Assembly: GCF_001045675.1 (NCBI RefSeq)
Contig: NZ_LEKT01000023.1
Span: 1-45,653, forward strand
Direction: 5' to 3'
DNA: 45,653 nucleotides
Source of the DNA: Megasphaera cerevisiae DSM 20462
GTDB taxonomy: Bacteria; Bacillota; Negativicutes; Veillonellales; Megasphaeraceae
The notes under the pieces are model-generated. The model searched no databases and was not told where the DNA came from. It worked only from the letters and a program-made list of their open reading frames with translations. This document shows, in pieces, positions 7,522-16,800 of the stretch; the first letter of the stretch is position 1; each line of letters starts with the position of its first letter. A program made the translations under genes and the position numbers.

Positions 7522-8654
7522 AAAAATTCTGGAATTTCCAGGAAAAAAACAAAGATGAACCCGTTGAATTACGGTTGGACGGAAATATTGTCGATGATGA
7601 CGATACGTGGATCTATGAATGGTTAGGCATGGCGTGTGCGTCGCCCAATGCGTTCCGGACGCAGCTGGAAGGCTATGCCGGGCGGGATATATCCGTCTGG
7701 ATTGATAGTTACGGCGGCAGCGTGTTTGCGGCGACAGGCCTCTATAACGCGCTGATGAAACATAAAAGTACAGGTGCGAAGGTTGTTACCAATATTGATG
7801 GAAAAGCCATGAGTGCGGCAACCGTGCCCTTTATGGCAGGAGATGAACGCAACATATCGCCAGGGGCCATTTTTATGGTACATAATCCGTTAATGGGAAT
7901 TGACGCCGGCTATGCCAGCGATTTCAGAAAATATGCTGATGTGCTGGACACGGTAAAAGCAGGCATCTTAAATGCGTATCAGTTGGGGACGGGGCTGGAT
8001 ATGAAAACGTTATCCGATTTTATGGACAACGAAACCTATATGGACGCAAAAACAGCGGTAGAAAATCACTTTGCTACGGCTGTTTTATTTATGGGACAAG
8101 ATCCCACACCAGAAACGGTGCTCAATTTTAGCCGTATGCCTATATACAATGCGGCCCGTACGTCGATGAAAGAGTTTTTTACTATTATGCAAAACCAAAC
8201 AAGTCAGACACAGAAACAGGAGGATACCAACATGGAAGTCATTAAAAATGCGGAAGAGTTACAAGCCAAGTACCCGGAATTCGTACATACCCTGGTGCAG
8301 GATGCCGTTACCAACGAGCGGAAGCGAATTGCGGCATTACAGGCGATGGATGATCCAGAAAATGGGGCCATTCATACGATTGTACAAAATGCTGTCGCAC
8401 AGGGGGGCACGGCAGAGAGTATTCAATTTGTGGTGGATACAATTCAAACGAATACGCCGAAAAAAGAAGAACCAGTACCGCCGGCGAATACGGGTGCGCA
8501 GATGATGGCGCAAATGATCAAAGACAACATAGCATCCGGCGCAGCAGGCGTAGCGGCGACCGGGGGTGCCCAGCAGACCGAGCAGAATGAAAACGCGCAG
8601 GCTATCCAGATGATGGCGGCAGTCATTAATCGAAAGAATGGGAGGGCTCAATAA
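7518..8654 (+). CDS. head maturation protease, ClpP/S14-like, fused to scaffold
   Basis: Residues 15-200 form a ClpP-like fold: WIDSYGGSVFAATG, the nucleophile motif KAMSAATV (Ser99), IFMVHNPLMG (His122), and DNETYMDAKTA, which carries the likely acidic partner. Residues from about 239 are a helical, Gln/Ala-rich scaffold-like region. This matches lambda gpC, which makes the protease and, from an internal start, the Nu3 scaffold. The product would process prohead proteins. The start overlaps the portal stop by four bases; the stop shares a base with the decoration gene. Confidence 0.9.
   Translation: MKKFWNFQEKNKDEPVELRLDGNIVDDDDTWIYEWLGMACASPNAFRTQLEGYAGRDISVWIDSYGGSVFAATGLYNALMKHKSTGAKVVTNIDGKAMSAATVPFMAGDERNISPGAIFMVHNPLMGIDAGYASDFRKYADVLDTVKAGILNAYQLGTGLDMKTLSDFMDNETYMDAKTAVENHFATAVLFMGQDPTPETVLNFSRMPIYNAARTSMKEFFTIMQNQTSQTQKQEDTNMEVIKNAEELQAKYPEFVHTLVQDAVTNERKRIAALQAMDDPENGAIHTIVQNAVAQGGTAESIQFVVDTIQTNTPKKEEPVPPANTGAQMMAQMIKDNIASGAAGVAATGGAQQTEQNENAQAIQMMAAVINRKNGRAQ
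8232..8654 (+). CDS. nested in-frame scaffold protein (Nu3-like) from internal start
   Basis: ATG 8232 is codon 239 of the protease frame and has a perfect AGGAGG (8218-8223) 8 nt upstream, a strong initiation signal inside a coding region. Translation from here gives a 140-residue helical, Ala/Gln-rich protein with no protease domain, the typical make-up of a capsid scaffold. Lambda Nu3 is made in the same way from gene C. The upstream codons spell QKQED, so the ribosome site is tolerated as coding sequence. Confidence 0.7.
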   Translation: MEVIKNAEELQAKYPEFVHTLVQDAVTNERKRIAALQAMDDPENGAIHTIVQNAVAQGGTAESIQFVVDTIQTNTPKKEEPVPPANTGAQMMAQMIKDNIASGAAGVAATGGAQQTEQNENAQAIQMMAAVINRKNGRAQ

Positions 8655-9025
8655 TGGCAGAATTAGTGAATGCAATCAACACGTTTACGTATGATAACTT
8701 GATCGGTAGTACTGAACCGGCCGCGATCCTGCACAACGAAACCATTGTAAGTGGCTCCGGGAAACTATCTCGCGGCAGTGTGCTAGGGAAAATCACGGCA
8801 TCAGGTAAGCTTACTTTGGCAAACAGTACCAAGACAGATGGCAGTCAGACCGGAAATTGTATCTTAGCAGAAGACGTCGACGCTACCAGTGCCGACGTGG
8901 TAGCGCCGGTTTATGTAACAGGCACCTTCAACCGGGAAGCACTTACTTTTGGCGGTACCGATACCGCAGCTGCTCATGAAGATGCCTTGCGCAATCTCAA
9001 CATCTATTTGACGTCTATTCAATAA
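8654..9025 (+). CDS. capsid decoration protein (gpD-like)
   Basis: The 123-residue protein has the head-decoration pattern: a glycine-rich core with SGSGKLSRGSVLGKIT, the strand CILAEDVDAT and a C-terminal ALRNLNIYLTS. Lambda gpD trimers cap the expanded capsid and stabilise it. It sits between the protease/scaffold and the major capsid gene, as in lambda, and its ATG overlaps the preceding stop by one base after GGGAGG. Confidence 0.85.
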   Translation: MAELVNAINTFTYDNLIGSTEPAAILHNETIVSGSGKLSRGSVLGKITASGKLTLANSTKTDGSQTGNCILAEDVDATSADVVAPVYVTGTFNREALTFGGTDTAAAHEDALRNLNIYLTSIQ

Positions 9026-9040
9026 GGAGAGTGACTTACG

Positions 9041-10114
9041 ATGGCTTTAGACTTAAATAACACCTATTTGCTGCTGCAGGCATTGGAACAATCCTATCCG
9101 CCGCAGACCTTATTCCGGGATACCTTCTTTCCCAATACCGTGACCTTTCCTACTAAAAGCGTATTGATGGATTACCGCAAGGGATCGCGAGTATTGGCAC
9201 CGTTTGTGTCGAACGGCTCCGGCAGTGTCAATGTAGACCGGAACGGCTTTCATACCAAAGAATACGAACCGCCCATGATGGCACCGTCCCGGTTGATTAC
9301 GGTACAGCATATTGACAAACGGGGATTCGGGGAAGCAATGTTTTCCACACAGACACCCGAACAGCGGGCCTTGGCACTGCGGGCACAGGATATGGCAGAA
9401 CTGCAGGACATGACGACCCGTACGATTGAATGGATGTGTGCCCAGCTCATGATTTATGGAGAATTTGAGGTCTCCGGGTATGCAGAAGATGGGAAAAACA
9501 AGATTCAGGATACCGTAACCTATGCTGATTGGACGCAGAAAGCCACCATGTCCGGCAATGATAAATGGGATACTGTAGACAGTAATGGAGCGTATACGGC
9601 AGATATTTACGATCAAATCAAGACCGTGGCGCAGACGGTTTCTCGCAATAGCGGCCGCGTACCGAACATTGCCCTTGGGAGTTGGAAAACGTGCCAGTAT
9701 TTGCTGAAAAACAAAAGTATGCTGGATATTCTCATGATTCCCAGCCGGGATAATGTGGCATTGATGCAATTCCAGCCCAAAATCACCTCTCCGGGCGTGA
9801 TTCGATACGGGTATTTGTCTGAATTAAACCTGGACATTTACGCCTATGACGGCGTGTATGATGACGGCTCCGGTACGCTGCAGCAATATCTGCCGGACGG
9901 CTATTTTATTGTGGCTAATTCCGGCCGGGGTTCGCAGCTCTTCGGATCTATCACCCAGTTAGAAGATGACGGCGAATTTCGTACGTACGAAGGCAAAACA
10001 GTGCCAAAAATCTGGAAGGATACAGGGGCTGACTCACTGAAAATCAGGGTGGCCAGTAAATGCGTACCGAAACCAGAATTTATTGACGATTGGTACACGA
10101 TTAAAGCATTTTAA
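9041..10114 (+). CDS. major capsid protein, gpE family
   Basis: The 357-residue protein matches the capsid-E family. It has an N-terminal TYLLLQALEQSYPPQTLFRD, then FHTKEYEPPMMAPSRLIT, the long helix with RALALRAQDMAELQDM, and a C-terminal ASKCVPKPEFIDDWYTIKAF. Four hundred or so copies would build the icosahedral shell with the HK97 fold. AAGGAGAG lies before ATG 9041. Length and position next to the decoration gene agree with lambda gpE. Confidence 0.93.
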   Translation: MALDLNNTYLLLQALEQSYPPQTLFRDTFFPNTVTFPTKSVLMDYRKGSRVLAPFVSNGSGSVNVDRNGFHTKEYEPPMMAPSRLITVQHIDKRGFGEAMFSTQTPEQRALALRAQDMAELQDMTTRTIEWMCAQLMIYGEFEVSGYAEDGKNKIQDTVTYADWTQKATMSGNDKWDTVDSNGAYTADIYDQIKTVAQTVSRNSGRVPNIALGSWKTCQYLLKNKSMLDILMIPSRDNVALMQFQPKITSPGVIRYGYLSELNLDIYAYDGVYDDGSGTLQQYLPDGYFIVANSGRGSQLFGSITQLEDDGEFRTYEGKTVPKIWKDTGADSLKIRVASKCVPKPEFIDDWYTIKAF

Positions 10115-10128
10115 GGGAGGCATATACC

Positions 10129-10392
10129 GTGCAAATTTTAGTAGAACGATTTTGTGTCCGGCATAACGGCAAACAATACCAGGCAGGCGATATCATTCCG
10201 GACGTAGACGCTGCCGAAGCGAAGAAATTGGTCGCCGCCAGTCACGGAGAACTGCGGCTGTTGCAGCCTGCAGCAGAAACGCCGCGTGAAGAAACAGTTC
10301 AGGATGATCCGGACTCCATTGCAGATGATATAGGACTGCAGCTTCCTCCGGTGGAACCGGTGCGGGTTGCCAAACGGGGTACCCGAAAATGA
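10129..10392 (+). CDS. small head-region protein, unknown (DNA-packaging FI-like position)
   Basis: A GTG start at 10129 follows AAGGGAGG by 8 nt. The 87-residue product begins with strands (QILVERFCVRHNGKQYQAGD) typical of small KOW/SH3-like phage proteins, then an acidic linker and a basic tail (KRGTRK). It occupies the place of lambda FI between capsid and connector genes, but no sequence similarity to FI is evident. The next gene overlaps its stop by four bases. Confidence 0.6.
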   Translation: MQILVERFCVRHNGKQYQAGDIIPDVDAAEAKKLVAASHGELRLLQPAAETPREETVQDDPDSIADDIGLQLPPVEPVRVAKRGTRK

Positions 10393-10742
10393 GCCTGCAG
10401 GATGACATGGGAACCGAAATGGCCGAATTGCTGTTTAATGCGGACGAATTTGCAGAAGAAGCCGCCTATGTCTCCAAAGGAGTTGAGCAAACCATTTCTG
10501 TATTGGCTGATATCGGTACGGCGACAGGCACGAAAAGAAATCCCAAAGAGGTTGATAAAAGTTATGGGGAGGCTACCTTCACTATACGGGAAGCGGACGT
10601 ACCCCAACCTCATGCCGGGGACTTCATCCTGTATCACGGTATCAAGTATACGTTTGTGGCGGTAGAAGCGTACATGAACGGCGTTTATGACGTTCGGTTT
10701 ACGTCCGGATTGTCCGGCGTATCGGTGAGGAGGCTGCAGTAA
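10389..10742 (+). CDS. head-tail joining protein (gpFII-like position)
   Basis: The 117-residue protein has an acidic helical start (MGTEMAELLFNADEFAEEA) and a beta-rich remainder (GDFILYHGIKYTFVAVEAY), as in head-completion proteins that plug the portal ring and receive the tail. It overlaps the genes on both sides, showing tight coupling. The name is inferred from gene order (capsid, FI slot, this gene, Z/U-like genes). Confidence 0.65.
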   Translation: MSLQDDMGTEMAELLFNADEFAEEAAYVSKGVEQTISVLADIGTATGTKRNPKEVDKSYGEATFTIREADVPQPHAGDFILYHGIKYTFVAVEAYMNGVYDVRFTSGLSGVSVRRLQ

Positions 10743-11335
10743 TGCAATTACAAATCACATACGAGGATATGGCGACGCCCTATTTGAAGCAGCTGGTTGC
10801 AAACAATCCCAAATGGATTGCCAGCGCGCTCAAGTCGGCGGCGTGGAAGTCCCAAAAGGTTATTAAATCGGGCATTCAGTCAGGGGCGCCGGGTGGACAA
10901 GCCTATGCCCCAATGATGCCGGACAAGATGCGCAGAGCCCTGGATATCGCCCTTGGGAATACGGGGAAAACTCGGTATCCCCCCATGGGGCGCCTGCAGC
11001 GAGCCGTGGGGTACGACAGCAGCCGTGCTAATCAAGGGAGCGTAACGGTTGGGTGGCTTAGCCATTCAGCCGTGTATCTTGGAAGCAAACAACAGGAAGG
11101 TTTTTCGACAGAGGTAACGGATAAGTTACGGCGGGCTTTTGCGGCGGCAGGTATTAAATTATCAGCTGATAAGAACCAGTTACACACGGCATCCCGTCCG
11201 ACGTTCCCGCCTGTGCTGCCAGATGTTTCTGCCGTGGCGGCGCAAGCCATGCAGGATAAATTATTGTCTTACATTATGGGGAATACGCAGCGCTCTGCGG
11301 CAAGCAGTGGGCGTACGTATAAGGTATACAGGTAA
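10742..11335 (+). CDS. minor tail protein, gpZ/HK97-gp10-like
   Basis: The 197-residue protein contains KSAAWKSQKVIKSGIQ, an N-terminal helix typical of tail-completion proteins, and a middle part with YPPMGRLQRAVGY. In lambda the corresponding protein Z is needed to finish the tail end that docks on the head. It shares one base with the gene before it and is followed six bases later by the next tail gene. No membrane or signal segment is seen. Confidence 0.7.
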   Translation: MQLQITYEDMATPYLKQLVANNPKWIASALKSAAWKSQKVIKSGIQSGAPGGQAYAPMMPDKMRRALDIALGNTGKTRYPPMGRLQRAVGYDSSRANQGSVTVGWLSHSAVYLGSKQQEGFSTEVTDKLRRAFAAAGIKLSADKNQLHTASRPTFPPVLPDVSAVAAQAMQDKLLSYIMGNTQRSAASSGRTYKVYR

Positions 11336-11340
11336 ACCAA

Positions 11341-11859
11341 ATGGAAATGACACTATCGTTATATAAGATTGCCGATGCCTGGATGCAGGCTCTTCAGGGA
11401 TCGACGGTTATTCAAAATTTTTGTCAGGAGAAATATGGCAAATCGCCCACGTTTTTAATGGGAACAACGCCGCGGCAGCTTCCGGACGAAGACAACTGCC
11501 CGTTTATTTTGATAATGCCGGGACATAAAGTAGAAGGAATCGACGAGGGGACGTTTTCGTATATATTGGGGATTGCGTGGGTTATATCCAATGATAAGGT
11601 CGCTGCCGATGGTAACATTGTCCCGTTCGATTCGTATCCCAATGCGTCTTTGACAGACATGCTGGGTATGCGGGAGTGTAATGCCTTCGGGCAGCTGATC
11701 TATGAAGAATTGCAAGCCTGTGCGGAATCCAAGGGCTGGCCTATATCGCATATAGATTTTGATATTTCACCCTCAGAAGCTATTTTCCCACAGTGGAACG
11801 GCGTATTGGTAGCGACGACGAATATCACGCCGTCTATGGGTGAAGAAATAACATATTAG
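11341..11859 (+). CDS. tail terminator-like protein (gpU position)
   Basis: The 172-residue protein lies between the tail-completion and tail-tube genes, the slot of tail terminators, which stop tube growth at the right length. Its body alternates strands and helices, with CPFILIMPGHK near the centre and a C-terminal FPQWNGVLVATTNIT strand pair as in several terminator folds. No direct ribosome site of quality precedes ATG 11341, so coupling to the upstream gene is likely. The function is inferred from order. Confidence 0.6.
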   Translation: MEMTLSLYKIADAWMQALQGSTVIQNFCQEKYGKSPTFLMGTTPRQLPDEDNCPFILIMPGHKVEGIDEGTFSYILGIAWVISNDKVAADGNIVPFDSYPNASLTDMLGMRECNAFGQLIYEELQACAESKGWPISHIDFDISPSEAIFPQWNGVLVATTNITPSMGEEITY

Positions 11860-11869
11860 GAGGTAACAT

Positions 11870-13192
11870 ATGGCAATGCAAGCAAAAGGCATTAAAACGA
11901 TTACAAACCTGATGTTTGAATCGACCTATGGTGTACAGCCCTCAACAGGGACGACGTATCGCCATCCGATTAATAAAAATGCCTTAACAAGTAAACAAAA
12001 TTTAATTGAATCCAACACGATTACGGGCCGCAGGGATGCTACGGCACCGGCTCTGGGACAAATTGATGTGTCCGGGCAAATTGAATCGCCACTGGACGTC
12101 CGTAATATTGGAAATGTGTTAAAAGCCGTATTTGGGGCACCCACAACGACGTCTCTTAGTGCAGCTGGAAAGATTGTATCGAGTTCTGCGGTCGGCACGG
12201 ATATTGCAACATGGAAGGCGATCACCACGGGCTCTTTTTCGGTGTCGATCGATGGCACAGCAAAATCTGTTACCGGAATTACGTTTGCATCCGCAACTAC
12301 CATGACTAATGTGGCATCGCTGATTCAGACGGCACTACGTGCGGCAGGGACGACGACTGGATTTACTGGCGCGACAGTAACGTTTGATGCAGGAACAAAT
12401 AAATTTACGATAACATCTGGCACGACAGGGGCATCTTCGGCAGTGAGTGTCCTAACTGCGGCAGGATCCGGGGCAGATATTAGCGGGATGATGAATATGA
12501 CCGCTGGCGTTATCACGGCAGGGGCGGCGTTGTATCAGCATGTATTTAAAGTCGGCGATACCGTACCGTCTATGACCATTGAAAAAGGTTTTACAGATAT
12601 TGGCAAATATTTCCGGTATGTTGGGTCTAAAGTGAATAAGTTTTCTGTTACCGGTCAGGTAGGGAACAATGAACAGGCCTATACCATGGATATGATGGCC
12701 GCCAATGAAATCGAACAAACAGCGCCAATTACAGCGTCTCCGACGATACTGGAGATTCTACGGTTTAATAATATCGATGCCACCGTTAAGGAAGGCGGGA
12801 ATATACTAGCTACCTGCCGAAAAATGCAGCTGGATGTAGATAATGGCTTAGAAGGAGATACGTACTGCCTGAACGGCGGCGCTACGCGGCCCAGTATTAA
12901 CGAAGGTATTGCCAAAGTATCCGGGTCCGTCGAAGTATTATTCACGGACACGGCGTTACTGGATAAAGCAATTAATGGTACGGAAACGTCGTTGGAAATG
13001 GTATTTTCCAAAGGTCCGCATAGTTTGAGTTTTAAAATACCGGAAGTATTGCTGGAACGAGCGACACCTACCGTGGATGGGCCTAAAGGTGTGATGGCCA
13101 CGTTAAGTTATAACGGCTACTATGCCAATAACAGTGATAATTCGGCAATCGTCGTTACCTTAATTAATGATGTTTCGTCGTATGCGGCGTAA
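11870..13192 (+). CDS. major tail tube protein with inserted DUF3383-like domain
   Basis: The 440-residue protein starts after TTAGGAGG. Residues 1-105 (FESTYGVQPSTGTTYRHPI, then RRDATAPALGQIDVSGQIE) and 215-440 form a tail-tube framework. Between them, about residues 110-215 read like the repeat of DUF3383 sheath-type proteins: ATWKAITTGSFSVSIDGTAK, then MTNVASLIQTALRAAG and FTITSGTTGASS. Such inserts usually decorate the outside of the tail. The framework begins and ends cleanly and no frameshift is present. Confidence 0.75.
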   Translation: MAMQAKGIKTITNLMFESTYGVQPSTGTTYRHPINKNALTSKQNLIESNTITGRRDATAPALGQIDVSGQIESPLDVRNIGNVLKAVFGAPTTTSLSAAGKIVSSSAVGTDIATWKAITTGSFSVSIDGTAKSVTGITFASATTMTNVASLIQTALRAAGTTTGFTGATVTFDAGTNKFTITSGTTGASSAVSVLTAAGSGADISGMMNMTAGVITAGAALYQHVFKVGDTVPSMTIEKGFTDIGKYFRYVGSKVNKFSVTGQVGNNEQAYTMDMMAANEIEQTAPITASPTILEILRFNNIDATVKEGGNILATCRKMQLDVDNGLEGDTYCLNGGATRPSINEGIAKVSGSVEVLFTDTALLDKAINGTETSLEMVFSKGPHSLSFKIPEVLLERATPTVDGPKGVMATLSYNGYYANNSDNSAIVVTLINDVSSYAA

Positions 13193-13214
13193 TGACAGGA
13201 GGAATGAGAGAACT

Positions 13215-13553
13215 ATGGCAAATGAATTGACAAAAGAAGAAAAAGCGCAGGAAGTATATGCCAAGCAGCAGGAATATGTGGAAACGTTGATTGCGGACGG
13301 TACATTGCCCAAAATCCGTATGATTACCCGCAAACAGCGGAAGGCATTGGATAAAGCGAATTTGAATTATCTGAAGCTTCCGATCACAGATAAACGAAAT
13401 CCCTTTGCGGTACAGGAAGATTGCTACGATTGGATTTTAGATACGGTGTATAAAGAGCACGATTTTTCCAATCTCCCTAATAATGTATGCCTTGTTTTTG
13501 CACGGATGACGTTTGCCTCTACCTATCAGGATGAGTTAGCTGAAAAAAACTAA
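13215..13553 (+). CDS. tail assembly chaperone, short form (gpG-like)
   Basis: The 112-residue, charged, helical protein sits between tail tube and tape measure, the invariant place of siphophage tail chaperones. ATG 13215 has GGAGG and GAGAG upstream. It ends AEKN-stop, and the last two sense codons belong to an A AAA AAC slippery heptamer. The short form coats the tape measure during tail assembly, and the long form is made by frameshifting into the next frame. Confidence 0.8.
   Translation: MANELTKEEKAQEVYAKQQEYVETLIADGTLPKIRMITRKQRKALDKANLNYLKLPITDKRNPFAVQEDCYDWILDTVYKEHDFSNLPNNVCLVFARMTFASTYQDELAEKN
13544..13550 (+). promoter_or_regulatory. -1 programmed ribosomal frameshift site A AAA AAC
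   Basis: The heptamer A AAA AAC lies in the correct register (GAA AAA AAC then TAA), and the stop codon follows at once. This is one of the most efficient known -1 slippery sequences. A slip into the -1 frame reads CTA ATT AAG and continues open to 13882, giving a G-T fusion as in lambda. I did not look for a stimulatory RNA structure. Confidence 0.85.
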
Positions 13554-13882
13554 TTAAGGTTTGGCAGTGGGTGTCGGAATGGTCTGCCTATTGTGAAATG
13601 TGTCGGGACGAGCATCTGAACACAGATTGTAGTACCTGTGAAGCCCGACCGCCACAGTTGATGCCTGTGAATCGCCGGGTATATCACCTGTGGCTGCACT
13701 GCCAAACGCAATGGAATTGGAGCGGCGGGATGGAACCGCTGCTGACGGGATTAGACTATCCTGGCATATATCGGATAGCAGAGATGATGGATGTTGAAAT
13801 TACGCCCAGCGACCTATATAAATTGCAGGCGTTGGAATGGGATACGATTCAGCGGACTCGTGAGAAAATGAAAAGGAAGTGA
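13550..13882 (+). CDS. tail assembly chaperone, frameshift extension (gpT-like)
   Basis: In the -1 frame the sequence from 13550 reads LIKVWQWVSEWSAYCEMCRD and stays open for 110 codons to TGA 13880-13882. It has no ribosome site or ATG of its own; a GTG at 13571 is the only start-like codon and is unconvincing. The fused product would have about 222 residues. The T part holds CEMCRDEHLNTDCSTCE, a possible zinc-binding set, and recruits the tail tube subunit in lambda-type systems. Confidence 0.8.
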   Translation, partial: LIKVWQWVSEWSAYCEMCRDEHLNTDCSTCEARPPQLMPVNRRVYHLWLHCQTQWNWSGGMEPLLTGLDYPGIYRIAEMMDVEITPSDLYKLQALEWDTIQRTREKMKRK

Positions 13883-13887
13883 GCGTC

Positions 13888-16800
13888 ATGGCAGCAAATG
13901 ATGTGCAGATTAATATTATTGGAAAAGATCAGGCAACCGGCGCCTTTCAGTCCGTATTACAATCCGCTGAAAAAACGTCCCGGGGCGTCCAGGGATTAGG
14001 AACGGGTGTCGGTTCCTTAAATACTAGTTTTAGAGATGCGCAATCCAGTGCCTTGTCCTTTGATTCTGTATTGGCGAGTGCGGGCGGGTATGCGATGGCC
14101 ATTGCTGGTGTACAGGGATTAGGAGAAGCTTTGCATGCCACCGTCGGTGAAGCCATTGACTTTTATACCACCATGCAAACAGGAAGCATTTCCTTAGCCG
14201 GTTCATTAATTTCTATGGGACAATTGAATGGACAGGATTTGACATGGAACCAGTCGTTACTGATGTCTAAAAAACTGATGTCTGATTTAAGTGATCAGGC
14301 GTTGGTAACCGGTGCGTCAACAAAAGAAATATCTGACGTGTTCCGCGGCATGATTCCCAACGCATTAAATGCGGGTATGACCTTAGACCAGACTTTAAAA
14401 TTAGCCGGCACGCTTACCACCACAGGGAAGGCTATGGGGTTAAATGGCAATATTTTAATGCGGGACGTACAGGACTTAATCAGCGGAAAAAATGTGGAAC
14501 GTACCAAATTGGGGGCGCTCTTAGGCATTACAGGTGAAGATATAGCACAGGCAAAGCAATCAGCCGGTGGCTTATTTGATTTTTTATCCAAGCGGTTACA
14601 AGGCGAAATGCAAGCCAATCAGAAGTATTTGGAATCATTCGAAGGACGCTGGAATCACCTGAAAGAATCCATTGCTCGTGTCGGAGGTGTGGGATTAGAT
14701 ACCACATTCAAAGCGGCAACAGATGAAATGGCGGCAATTGCCAATCAGTTTGTGAAGGTGAACAACGAAACCCATCAAGTAGAATTTGTGAATCCGGATA
14801 TGATTGAAAAGGTTCAAGCTGCCGGTCAAGTTGTCATGAATTTTGGCGGTCAAGTGAAAGAATTTGCCAATGACATCAAGGGAATTGCAATCCCGGCCCT
14901 AACTGGATTGGGCGTAGGAATAGATTTCGTATCCCAGCATGCGGCAATAATGGGCGAAGTGCTGATCGGCACATGGGTGGCTCGTAAATTAAATACATAC
15001 GTGGTAGATTACCAAAATGCGATTCATGGAGCGGCAGAAGCGCAAACATTCCTGGGGCGGGCGGTTATTGATACCCGGAACAAGGTAATGGAAGAAACGG
15101 CTGCTATGCAAGCGCAAAGAGCCGCCTATTTACAAAAAGCGCAAGAATCTATGGCGTCTATTGCGGTTGCATCTACCCCTGTGTATGGAAATACAAAAAA
15201 TATTGCCAATGAAATTGCCCTGGAAGCGCAGCTAGGACGGCAAGTGACGAATACGGCAGCAGCAGAAGCCGGTAAAATGGTGGCTATTAATACCGCCCGC
15301 AATGCTTTTGAAGGGGCCAATGCTGCTCTTTTAGCTGGCGAACGTGAACTGGCTATCAAAATACTGGAATCCAATACAACGATGGAAGCTAGAGGTATTG
15401 CTGCTGGGACTATGTCGGCTCGGGCAACACAGGCAATCCAGCTTATTCAGATGGGTGAAACAGAACTAGCTCAAAAAATATTGGTAACCAATGCGGCGTT
15501 GGATTGGCAGGGAAATGCTGCGGTGTCTTCTGCGGCTAAAGTAACAGAAGGTGCTACTGCAGGGAAACTGGCGCAGGCCGAACTGGCGGCGGTGACCAAT
15601 ACTACGACGGGGGCTACCATTGGCGCCGGCATACAAGCGGAAACCATGGGCAATAAAATGGTGACTGCTGGGAATGTAGCGAAAACCGCAGTGGGGAAAT
15701 TAGGGACAGCCATATTTGCCTTATCAGGCGGTTGGATTGGTGTTGCTATTGCAACAACTTTGGCGGCGGTAGAGCTGGATAAGTATATGAGTCGCCTAAA
15801 AGATTATAACAAAAATCATACTTTTCAAGGCATTGATGGTAAATATTATACGTACACGCAAGATGGACAAGTTGCACCAGCTATGGATCCTAACGGAAGT
15901 ATATTTGGGGATGGGCACGGTAATGGATATGCAACCTGGAATCCGGGAGCTAGTGGCATGGGGGCCGCAGGTCCTACAGATATTCCCGGTGACGACGTAA
16001 AACAAAGCATTTTAGACCAAGAATTGGCGTATGAAGAGCAGAAACATCAGGAAGAAATACAGAAAGCGGCAGATGAACAAAAGCAGCAACAAGAAAAATG
16101 GCTGGAAATTCAAAAAAATTTAGCGAATGACCCGCAATATCAAAAAACGCAACAAGAGATAGAAGATATGATGCGGCAGGTTACAGGTAAATATGATGGC
16201 GAAGGCTCCGGTAAAAAAACGGCCGCGGAAAAAGCTGCCGAAAAGGCGGCGAAGGAAGCGGCGCATCAGGCACAGCAAATTGCGGAAGCCAATCACCAAT
16301 ACGCCGAAACGATCAAACAAAATGCACAAAAAATTCAGCAGGCCAATGAAAAAATAGCCGGTATTTTAGCGTCTGAAGATGAGAAGTTATTACAATACAA
16401 CGGGACTCAGCTGGATATCGACTTAGCTAAGAACAAAAAAGACTGGATGGATCTGGCTAAACAGATACATGGTGCGGCGGTAAATCTCAAAACACTCAGC
16501 TTCTCCACGGCTTCGCATACGACAATGGGCGGCGGTCTGGGTGCACAGCTCTATTCCCTTGCGGCATCCAAGGACGGTATGCCTTATTTATTGGGTGGCG
16601 ATGGTATTTCCGCAACGGATTGCGGGAAGTTGTTTGTTGATGGCGTAGCACAAGCGACAGGTGTGACCATTGGACGTACAGTAGACAACATCGAAGACTA
16701 CGCTAAAAGTAATGGCGCATGGCATCCGGCAGGAGATGGGTATGTCCCGCAAGTCGGAGACGGTGTAGTAGTACTCGACGGGGGCCATATTGTCATGAGC

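Noticed and set aside
13571-13882. Independent gene starting with GTG at 13571
   Set aside because: It has no ribosome site, and the frame is open upstream to the A AAA AAC slip site, so a frameshift product explains it better.
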